Shown piece after piece: positions 14,473 through 20,553 of a DNA stretch of 20,553 nt. Positions within the stretch are counted from its first letter, which is position 1. Each line of letters begins with the position of its first letter. The DNA comes from JAXGTD01 sp040775095. Lineage in GTDB: Bacteria > Pseudomonadota > Gammaproteobacteria > Chromatiales > Chromatiaceae. The notes beneath the pieces were generated by a model, which was not told where the DNA came from, ran no database searches, and was given only the letters and a program-made list of their open reading frames with translations. The DNA lies in contig JAXGTD010000073.1 of NCBI GenBank assembly GCA_040775095.1, positions 1-20,553 on the forward strand. Direction: 5' to 3'. The position numbers and the translations under genes were made by a program.

Positions 14473-15000
14473 ATGAACCGACGTCACTTTATTGGCCTCG
14501 CATTGGCGGCGACGGCGTCGCCCGTTTTCGCGAAGCCTCGCAACGGCCTTCCACGCACGCTCTCGCTGCGGCACATGCACACCGACGAGCGTGTCAGTCT
14601 GACCTACCGGGTCGGCGACAACTACCAACGCAGCGCCCTGCACAAGCTCAATCACTTCCTGCGCGACTTCCGCACCGGGGACGTGACCGCGATCGACCCG
14701 CGTCTGTTCGACCTGCTCCACGACGTGAAACATCGGCTCGGCTACGAAGATGGGGAGTTCGAGATCTTCAGCGGCTACCGCTCGCCGAAGACCAACTCGA
14801 TGCTGCGCAGAACCTCGTCTGGCGTAGCCAAGCAGAGCCTGCACATGGTCGGGCAGGCAATCGACATCCGGCTCCCGGGGAGACCGACGAGGAGCCTGCG
14901 CGACGCGGCCCTGACACTGGGTCGGGGCGGCGTCGGCTACTACCGCAAGTCCGACTTCGTCCACCTCGACACCGGCCGTGTCCGGACCTGGGGGGCCTAG
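14473..15000 (+). CDS. mepK: Murein DD-endopeptidase MepK-type (DUF882/YcbK) protein
   Basis: A 175-residue exported zinc peptidase of the M15-like family. MepK cleaves peptide cross-links in peptidoglycan, including 3-3 links, allowing wall growth. The N-terminus is a short Tat-like signal (NRRHFIGLALAATASPVFA, 2-20; RR followed by HF). The mature part has LNHFLRDFR (59-67), FEIFSGYRSPKTN (96-108), and the metal ligands H124 and D131 (SLHMVGQAIDIRL) and H164 (DFVHLDTG), all conserved. The start at 14473 has a GGGGGA run about 7 nt upstream. It stands alone after an AT-rich promoter, with a palindromic repeat 20 nt after its stop. The SLT gene nearby is divergent, so two wall hydrolases flank the gap. 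Confidence 0.92.
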   Translation: MNRRHFIGLALAATASPVFAKPRNGLPRTLSLRHMHTDERVSLTYRVGDNYQRSALHKLNHFLRDFRTGDVTAIDPRLFDLLHDVKHRLGYEDGEFEIFSGYRSPKTNSMLRRTSSGVAKQSLHMVGQAIDIRLPGRPTRSLRDAALTLGRGGVGYYRKSDFVHLDTGRVRTWGA

Positions 15001-15020
15001 CCGCCGTCACCTGAAGAGCT

Positions 15021-15061
15021 GCTGATCCAATGCCTTGCCGGCATTGGATCAGCTCGCCAAC
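15021..15061. repeat. REP-like palindromic repeat, intact copy
   Basis: GCTGATCCAATGCC (15021-15034) and GGCATTGGATCAGC (15040-15053) form a perfect 14-bp stem with loop TTGCC. The extended unit continues through GCTCGC and AAC, and matches the degenerate copy at 7205-7243. It starts 20 nt after the mepK stop and faces gltX, which converges from the right. No T-tract follows, so it is not a classical intrinsic terminator, although it could block or process transcripts from either side. Confidence 0.7.
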
Positions 15062-15068
15062 GCGGCGC

Positions 15069-15125
15069 GATCCCCGATTCGCTGGACACCCACCTCCGGT
15101 GGATCTTCCGCTGGGATCGGGGATC
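15069..15125. other. Nested inverted repeats between mepK and gltX
   Basis: GATCCCCGAT (15069-15078) pairs with ATCGGGGATC (15116-15125), and an inner hairpin CCACC (15090-15094) with GGTGG (15098-15102) sits within the loop. There is no T-tract. Together with the palindrome just upstream, the whole convergent gap is strongly structured. Confidence 0.45.
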
Positions 15126-15224
15126 CCGTTGCCTGGACGACTGGAGAGCGGCGCGGCCTGCGCAGACCCGGCGCCGCGCCGATGCCGGCCGGCAGCACCC
15201 CGGCATCCGGGTGGAGCGAGGGTT

Positions 15225-16640
15225 TCAGGCGCTCGCGGCGCGCGCGGCAATGAACGCCAGCGCCCTGTCGATACGCCGCAGGGTCGCGTCCTTGCCGACC
15301 AGCTGCAGGGTCAGGTCGATACCGGGCGACGCCGCGCGGCCGACGATCGCAACACGCAGCGGCTGCGCGACCTTCCCCATGTTCAGCGACAACTCGCCGG
15401 CCACGCGCTCGATCACGTGGTGCAGGGGTTCAGGCTGCCAATCATCCAGCGCCAGCATCTCCAGCTCGGCCCGAACGAGCTCCAATGGCTCGCGCGCCAC
15501 CGCCCGCAGGTGCTTCTTCGCCGCGGTCTCGTCGTAGTCGTCGAAGTCCTGGTAACAGAATGCACTGATCTCGGCCAGCTCGGTCAGGGTCTTGGCGCGT
15601 GCCGCCTGGGCCACGACCACATCGGTCAGCTCGGGGCCGTCGGTCGGGTCGATGCCGAGCCGACCCAGATGCGGGCTGAGCAGGTGGGCGATGCGTTTGG
15701 GATCCCCGTGCTGGATGTAGTGCTGGTTGAGCCAGTCGAGCTTACCGCGATTGAACGCCGAAGCGGCCTTGTTCACCGCCTCGATGTCGAATGCCTCGAT
15801 CATCTCATCGAGAGAAAAGATCTCCTGGTCGCCATGCGACCAGCCCAGCCGGACCAGGTAGTTGAGCAGCGCCTCGGGCAGGTAGCCCGCGTCGCGATAG
15901 GCCACGACGCTGACCGCGCCGTGCCGTTTCGACAGGCGGGCCCCATCGTCGCCGAGGATCATCGGCAGATGGGCATAGCGCGGCGGCGTCTGCCCCATCG
16001 CCTCGAGGATGTTGATCTGGCGTGGCGTGTTGTTCAGGTGATCGTCGCCGCGGATCACATGGGTGATGCCCATGTCGGCGTCGTCCACGACCACGGTGAG
16101 GTTGTATGTCGGGGAGCCGTCGCTGCGACGGATGATCAGGTCGTCGAGCTCGGCATTGGCGAAGGCCACCCGGCCGCGGATCATGTCGTCCACGACGACG
16201 GCGCCATCGACGGGGTTGCTGAAACGGATCACGTGCGGCTGCCCCGGGTCCACGTGTTTGCCGCGGCAGTGGCCATCGTAGCGGGGCTTGACCTTCGCCG
16301 CCATCTGCTGCTCGCGCAGGCGCTCGAGGCGCTCCCGCGGGCAGTCGCAACGATAGGCAAGGCCCTTGGCCAGCAGCTCATCGATCACCTGGTGGTAGCG
16401 CTCGAAGCGCTGCGTCTGAAAGAACGGGCCCTCGTCGTAGGCGAGCCCCAGCCACGTCATCCCCTCCAGGATCGCGTTGACCGACTCCGCCGTCGAGCGC
16501 TCCAGATCCGTGTCCTCGATCCGCAACACGAACTGGCCGCCGTGCTTGCGCGCGAACAGGTAGGAAAACAGCGCGGTGCGAGCACCGCCCACGTGCAGGT
16601 AGCCGGTCGGGGACGGGGCAAAGCGGGTGCGCACGGTCAT
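15225..16640 (-). CDS. gltX: Glutamyl-tRNA synthetase
   Basis: A 471-residue class I aminoacyl-tRNA synthetase that charges tRNA-Glu with glutamate. The HIGH-type motif is PSPTGYLHVGG (9-19) and the KMSKS-type motif is RLSKR (235-239). C98, C100, Y121 and C125 (RCDCP and RYDGHC) match the zinc-binding site of the E. coli enzyme. RGDDHLNNTPRQ (197-208) is another catalytic-core landmark, and the C-terminal ~160 residues form the helical anticodon-binding domain. Length matches the family (about 471). The ATG at 16640 gives the standard N-terminus; GAGG lies about 11 nt upstream. It stands alone, convergent with mepK and divergent from the CheR gene. Discriminating versus non-discriminating charging cannot be judged by eye. 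Confidence 0.97.
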   Translation of the reverse strand: MTVRTRFAPSPTGYLHVGGARTALFSYLFARKHGGQFVLRIEDTDLERSTAESVNAILEGMTWLGLAYDEGPFFQTQRFERYHQVIDELLAKGLAYRCDCPRERLERLREQQMAAKVKPRYDGHCRGKHVDPGQPHVIRFSNPVDGAVVVDDMIRGRVAFANAELDDLIIRRSDGSPTYNLTVVVDDADMGITHVIRGDDHLNNTPRQINILEAMGQTPPRYAHLPMILGDDGARLSKRHGAVSVVAYRDAGYLPEALLNYLVRLGWSHGDQEIFSLDEMIEAFDIEAVNKAASAFNRGKLDWLNQHYIQHGDPKRIAHLLSPHLGRLGIDPTDGPELTDVVVAQAARAKTLTELAEISAFCYQDFDDYDETAAKKHLRAVAREPLELVRAELEMLALDDWQPEPLHHVIERVAGELSLNMGKVAQPLRVAIVGRAASPGIDLTLQLVGKDATLRRIDRALAFIAARAASA

Positions 16641-16879
16641 CGTTGGCGTCGGCCTCGGTCGAGCTGAAAGGAGACCCCGATTCTAGCAGAGGACCCGAGG
16701 CTCGAGCGCGACGGCCTGGGCTTCGGATCGCGCGAACCGGCGGCACCGACAGCGGCGAGGCCCGACACCAACCGGAGCCCGACGGCAAAGGGCGGCGGGG
16801 CTGGCAACGCGCGACGATGCATTCCGGCCCGCCATGCCGCGGCGATGGTCTAGACTGAGGAGCGGGCGGGGATTCACGA

Positions 16880-16900
16880 GGCGAGCGACATCGGCTCGCC
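16880..16900 (+). other. Hairpin directly before the CheR ribosome-binding site
   Basis: GGCGAGC (16880-16886) pairs perfectly with GCTCGCC (16894-16900) around a 7-nt loop, one base before the presumed Shine-Dalgarno GAGG (16902-16905). It may help expose or hide the start; this is inference. Confidence 0.45.
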
Positions 16901-16917
16901 CGAGGCCACCGGCGCGC

Positions 16918-18363
16918 ATGCACATGAAGAAGAACGAACAGGCCCCGCCGCCGGCCCAACAAGCGGCGATCAAGCGTATCGTCGAGCATCTGGGCGAGCC
17001 GGTGGGGCTGCAGCTTCGCGGGCGCGGCCTCCCGCGTGTCGAGCAGGGAATCAGCGAACGGCGGCGGGCGCTGGGTCTGACCACGCCGGCACCGTACCTG
17101 CCGAGACCGGCCGACGACCCCGAGCTCGACGCGCTGGTCCATTACGCGGTCGTCGGCGCGACCTCTTTTTCCCGTGACCCCGGGCAGATCCGTCTGATCC
17201 GCCACCTGCTGCTGCCACAACGCATCGACGCACGCCGCGACGAGGGCCGTCTGCGTCTGTGGAGCGCCGGCCGTGCCACCGGCCAGGAGGCATGGACGCT
17301 GGCCATGCTGCTGCTCGATGCGCTGCCGGACCACCGGCACTGGGATCTGCAGGTCCTCGGCACCGACATCGACGACACCGCGTCGGCCCTCGCCCGCGAG
17401 GGGACCTACGGTGGCTGGGCGGCGCGGGGTCTGTCTGAAGACCTGCGCTCGCGTTATTTCGTAGCCGCCGGCAGCGCCTGGCGCAACGGGGCGCGCCCGC
17501 GGCCGCTGGTCCGGTTCGAGCGCGACAACCTCGCCTCGGGCGCGCCCGCGCCCGCCCCGTCGGCCGACCTCGCGACCTGCCGCAACGTGTTGATCAATTT
17601 TCGCCGCGAGGTGGTCCCTGCCCTCGTAGACCGCATCGGCGCCGCGATGCGCCCGGATGGCTGGTTGGTGACCGACCACGGCGCGCTGCTCGACGTCGCC
17701 ATCGATGGCTTTCCGATCAGCCGGTTCCCGGAGGGAATGGCCTACCGGCGCGGCGAGACCAAACGCGGGGTTCCGACAACGCATCCTCCCGGGCCGAGCC
17801 GGACAGTATCGCCGCGGGCCGGCCAGGTCAGGCCCCCCGCCCTCGCGGCGGCCAACCGGGCGCCGTCGGCGCGACCCGCGCTCATACCGCCGAGCCTGGC
17901 GCCCGTGGTCGTCCCGGTACCGCCCCCCGCGCCTGCCAGGAGCCCCGGACCGCCGTTGTCCGAGGTGCTCGAGCCGGCCGAGCGACGCGCCGCCAGCGGC
18001 GATTACGCGGGCGCCGGCTCGCTCGCGCGCCAGGCCATGGCCGCGGCACCGTGGCCCCCCCGGTCCGTGTACCTGCTCGCGCAACTGGCGGATCTCAGCG
18101 GGGACCCGACCGAGGCGTTGCGCCAACCGGCCCATGTGCTGTATCTGGCGCCCGACTGCATCCCGGGCTTCCTCGACGCCGTCGCCCACCTCGAGCGGCT
18201 GGACGACGACGCGAGCGTGCTCGCCCCCTACGACGGCGTCACCGTGGGGATGCTCAAGGCGTATCTGGATGGGCGACCGGCCGCGCCCCCGCGACCCGAT
18301 GACCCGACAACACCCGACCTCCCGGCCAAGTCGTCGCACCCGCGGTACGAGATCGCACCATGA
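16918..18363 (+). CDS. cheR: Divergent CheR methyltransferase with C-terminal TPR region
   Basis: A 481-residue protein. CheR transfers methyl groups from S-adenosylmethionine to glutamates of chemoreceptors. Residues ~75-260 form the methyltransferase domain: VVGATSFSRDP (78-88), LRLWSAGRATGQEAWTLAMLL (112-132), LGTDID (147-152), the FERDNL segment (200-205) and ATCRNVLINF (219-228). The family motif GCSTGEEPYS is changed to GRATGQEAWT, so SAM binding may be altered. A long proline/alanine linker (~285-345) leads to a TPR-like tail (~348-428), the domain order of WspC-type CheR. The ATG at 16918 has GAGG 12 nt upstream; 16924 is an alternative. The stop overlaps the next start (ATGA), showing an operon with the CheW gene. 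Confidence 0.85.
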   Translation: MHMKKNEQAPPPAQQAAIKRIVEHLGEPVGLQLRGRGLPRVEQGISERRRALGLTTPAPYLPRPADDPELDALVHYAVVGATSFSRDPGQIRLIRHLLLPQRIDARRDEGRLRLWSAGRATGQEAWTLAMLLLDALPDHRHWDLQVLGTDIDDTASALAREGTYGGWAARGLSEDLRSRYFVAAGSAWRNGARPRPLVRFERDNLASGAPAPAPSADLATCRNVLINFRREVVPALVDRIGAAMRPDGWLVTDHGALLDVAIDGFPISRFPEGMAYRRGETKRGVPTTHPPGPSRTVSPRAGQVRPPALAAANRAPSARPALIPPSLAPVVVPVPPPAPARSPGPPLSEVLEPAERRAASGDYAGAGSLARQAMAAAPWPPRSVYLLAQLADLSGDPTEALRQPAHVLYLAPDCIPGFLDAVAHLERLDDDASVLAPYDGVTVGMLKAYLDGRPAAPPRPDDPTTPDLPAKSSHPRYEIAP

Positions 18364-19481
18364 ACGACATCGTGACCGGCATCGACCAGGCCTCCAGCGG
18401 CATCGGACAGGACCAGTCCGAGCGTTTTCTGGTGTTTTCGCTGTCCGGGGCACGCTATGCCCTTCCCGCCGGGGGCGTGCGCGAGAGCCTCTGGCTACCG
18501 CGTCTGACCGCGCTGGAAGAGACCGCGCCCTGGGTGCTCGGGGCCTTCGACCTGCGCGGCGAGTTGGTTCCACTGGTCAGCCTGGAGGTCTGCCTCGGGC
18601 ATCCGTCGCCCGCCGCGGCACCGAGCGACCTCGCCATTGTCGCCGAGGCCGGAGGTCAGCCGCTGGCCATCCACGCGCGCGCGGTGAACAGCCTGTCGCG
18701 TCCGACGCGGGTGCTGCCGATCCCGGACGACGCGCGCCATCCCGCCCACCATCTGCTCGATCGCGAGATCACGCTCGATGACGGCATTGCCCGGGTGATC
18801 GAGCCGCATCGCGTGCGCCTGCGCGCCATCAACGCGCAAGAGGTCGCCGACCTGCCCGACGCCCGGCTTGCCGCATTCGAGCGCGATCTCGATGCCGTGC
18901 AGTTGCAGCGTCTGGCGGACCGGGCGACCCGCTACAGCGCTCTGAGCAGCGCCGACCCGTCACGGCAGCGCCACCCCTACGTGTACCTGCGCATCGGCGG
19001 CGAGCCGCTGGCGATACCCGCTGCCGAGTGCATCGAGCTCGCCCGTATCGGCGCGCTGGTCCCGGTACCCTGCACGCCGCCGCGCATCCTCTGGTTCACC
19101 GCATTGCGCGGCGAGGTGCTGACGCTGGTCGACGTGCGCGGCGCGCTCGGCCTGGAGACGCACGGCATCTGGGAGCCACGACAGATGGTCGTGGTGCGCT
19201 TCGGCGGGCAGCCCACCGGCATCGCCGTCGACGATGCCGGTCGGCTCACCCGCGGCGTACCGGAACCGGTCGAGGCCCTGCCGGTCGCGCTGCGCCGCGC
19301 CAACGCGCGATGGCTCAAAGGCGGCATCCGCATCGACGGCCAGCTGGTGCCGGTGGTCTCCCCCGGCGCCATGTTAGAATTCGGCGGTCTATTGGTTGGG
19401 GCATCCACCGCCGTGCGCGGGCGGGAAAACGAGAACGACGCCGATCTTGTGCACCCATGGCCTGGAGGGGAGACGCCTTGA
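18360..19481 (+). CDS. cheW: Tandem CheW-domain protein
   Basis: A 373-residue scaffold with two CheW domains. The first spans ~22-155 (FLVFSLSGARYALP, GAFDLRGELVPLVSL) and the second ~205-342 (YVYLRIGGEPLAIP, WFTALRGEVLTLVDV, QMVVVRFGGQPTGIAVD). Both keep the L-R-G-E turn typical of CheW. A charged linker (~160-204) joins them, and a ~30-residue acidic tail ends the protein. CheW joins chemoreceptors to the CheA kinase; two copies in one chain could bridge neighbouring receptors. It overlaps the CheR gene by four bases, so translation is probably coupled. A rare TTA leucine codon occurs near the end. No CheA, CheB or receptor gene is in the window. Confidence 0.9.
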   Translation: MNDIVTGIDQASSGIGQDQSERFLVFSLSGARYALPAGGVRESLWLPRLTALEETAPWVLGAFDLRGELVPLVSLEVCLGHPSPAAAPSDLAIVAEAGGQPLAIHARAVNSLSRPTRVLPIPDDARHPAHHLLDREITLDDGIARVIEPHRVRLRAINAQEVADLPDARLAAFERDLDAVQLQRLADRATRYSALSSADPSRQRHPYVYLRIGGEPLAIPAAECIELARIGALVPVPCTPPRILWFTALRGEVLTLVDVRGALGLETHGIWEPRQMVVVRFGGQPTGIAVDDAGRLTRGVPEPVEALPVALRRANARWLKGGIRIDGQLVPVVSPGAMLEFGGLLVGASTAVRGRENENDADLVHPWPGGETP

Positions 19482-19547
19482 ATCGGCGTCTTCCCTCGGC
19501 CAGCGCCCGGGACGCCGTATCACCCCCGCGACCTTGGAGCAGATCCG

Positions 19548-20552
19548 ATGAAGACGAGCGGCCCGCGGGGTTGGCGCTCCATGCTCGCGGCGCTCGCGTT
19601 CGCGGCTACCCTACTGTCCAGCGCGCTGGCAGGAGATCCGATAGCCGTTGGCGTCAGTGCCCAGTTCTCCGCCCAGCCCTCCAGCGCGCTGCTGCAGATC
19701 GCCCTCGAACGGGGCCTCCTGGGCGAGGAGGGGCTGGACCCGATCGTCACCCGCTATGCGAGCGGCAAGCTGACACTGCTCGACGGGCTGTTTGCCGGCA
19801 AGGAGGATGGCGTCAGCTCCGCTGGCACGCCGGTCGTGGTCCAGAGCTTCAACCGAAACGACTTTGCGATCATCGCCGCCAGCTTCAACGCCGATGACAT
19901 CAACGGGCTGGTCGCCCGCCGCGATCGCGGCATCGCGGCGCCGGCCGATCTGGCCGGCAAGACGATCGCGACCCAACGCGCCTCGGCGGTGCATTACTTC
20001 CTCTACCTGTTCCCGCTCAAGCGCCGGATCCCGGAAGACTCGGTCAGGTTCGTCTTCCTGCAGCCCGATGAGCCCGTCCCGACACTGGCCGCCGGCGAGG
20101 TCGACACCTTCTCGATGCGCGCGCCCTACATCGGTCAGGCGCGTGACCTGCTTGGCGACGACGCGGTGGTCTTCAACGAGCCTGGCCTGTTCCCGCAGTT
20201 CGAGGTGACGCTGGTCTCCAGGGAGTACCTGAAGGCCCACCCGGAGGCCATCGCCGCGCTGCTGCGCGCGCTCCAGCGGGCGGAGCAACTCGCCGCCGAC
20301 GATCCGCAGCAGGCCGCCTCCCGGCTCGCCCATGCCATCGGGTCGGATCCGACGGAGGTCGCCGACCTGCCGCGCGGAAGCCGGCTGGCCGTGAGCCTGG
20401 ACCAGTCCATGCTGCTGGCGATGGAGCACCAGGCGCGCCGGACCATCGACGCCGGGCTGACGGACCAGCAACGCATGCCCAATCTGCTGGAGCGCATCGA
20501 CTTCGGGCCGCTCGGGGCACTCGACCCTCGGGCGCTCACCATCCTGCATTGA
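19548..20552 (+). CDS. NMT1/SsuA-like periplasmic substrate-binding protein
   Basis: A 334-residue exported protein of the type II periplasmic-binding fold used by nitrate, sulfonate, taurine and thiamine-precursor ABC importers. A signal peptide covers residues 1-28 (hydrophobic core LAALAFAATLL, cleavage after ALA). The mature part starts PIAVGVSAQFSAQPSSALLQIALERGLL, then LDGLFAGKEDGVSSAG, DLAGKTIATQRASAVHYFL and AAGEVDTFSMRAPYI, the usual landmarks. The ATG has GGAG 8 nt upstream, and the gene is complete, ending one base before the window edge. It follows the tandem CheW gene by 66 bp on the same strand, with no permease or ATPase between. The ligand is unknown; sulfonate-like or nitrogenous ligands are family possibilities only. 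Confidence 0.85.
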   Translation: MKTSGPRGWRSMLAALAFAATLLSSALAGDPIAVGVSAQFSAQPSSALLQIALERGLLGEEGLDPIVTRYASGKLTLLDGLFAGKEDGVSSAGTPVVVQSFNRNDFAIIAASFNADDINGLVARRDRGIAAPADLAGKTIATQRASAVHYFLYLFPLKRRIPEDSVRFVFLQPDEPVPTLAAGEVDTFSMRAPYIGQARDLLGDDAVVFNEPGLFPQFEVTLVSREYLKAHPEAIAALLRALQRAEQLAADDPQQAASRLAHAIGSDPTEVADLPRGSRLAVSLDQSMLLAMEHQARRTIDAGLTDQQRMPNLLERIDFGPLGALDPRALTILH

Positions 20553-20553
20553 C

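Noticed and set aside
14070..15014. Plus-strand frame of about 314 codons across the mepK leader and gene
   Set aside because: It overlaps mepK in another frame, and mepK has complete catalytic residues, a signal peptide and a ribosome-binding site.
15030..16667. Open plus-strand frame of about 545 codons opposite gltX
   Set aside because: It is antisense to a complete glutamyl-tRNA synthetase and has no recognisable domain.
16378..18573. Open minus-strand frame of about 730 codons opposite CheR
   Set aside because: It spans the gltX start, the gap and CheR/CheW antisense; composition is arginine-rich and no family pattern is seen.
1..20553. CRISPR array, insertion sequence, prophage or toxin-antitoxin pair
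   Set aside because: No regularly spaced repeats, transposase, integrase or phage motifs, or paired small antagonistic genes were seen in either strand.

Overview
The window is about 20.5 kb of GC-rich bacterial chromosome. Its genes resemble those of a sulfur-oxidising gammaproteobacterium, probably near the Chromatiales (purple sulfur bacteria). The clues are a dissimilatory-type ATP sulfurylase (sat), an lptG/pepA/holC neighbourhood of gammaproteobacterial type, a MepK-type endopeptidase, small DUF4124 proteins and a CheR-TPR/CheW module. This placement is inference from family resemblance; no database search was possible.

Layout. 1-222 is the end of a receiver-like protein. 348-998 (minus) is a ferritin-like diiron protein, divergent from a TPR protein (1228-1581) and a cysteine-rich CWC-family protein (1606-1923). 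2205-3266 (minus) is lptG with a TTG start, divergent from pepA (3487-4986) and holC (5045-5476). The usual partner lptF is absent from the gap. 9350 down to 5568 (minus) is pta, ackA and a 39-residue membrane protein. 9548-10042 is an exported DUF4124 protein. sat (10140-11327, minus) has its own intrinsic terminator and is divergent, across 479 bp of structured non-coding DNA, from a conserved 72-residue protein (11807-12025). A glycosyltransferase fused to a Rossmann-like tail (12113-13132) converges on a DUF4124-lytic transglycosylase (13180-13896, minus). A 576-bp gap with an AT-rich promoter leads to mepK (14473-15000). gltX (15226-proximal stop at 15225 to 16640, minus) follows. The right end carries a plus-strand cluster: CheR with TPR tail, tandem CheW, and an NMT1/SsuA-like periplasmic binding protein (19548-20552).

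Functionally most of the window is housekeeping: LPS export, peptidoglycan trimming (lytic transglycosylase, MepK), acetate/acetyl-phosphate metabolism, replication and tRNA charging. Sulfite-to-sulfate energy metabolism is represented by sat. The accessory interest lies in the chemosensory cluster at the right edge, the lptG gene without lptF, the fused glycosyltransferase, several very small genes, and a palindromic repeat found twice just downstream of stop codons. I see no CRISPR array, insertion sequence, phage gene, tRNA or rRNA.
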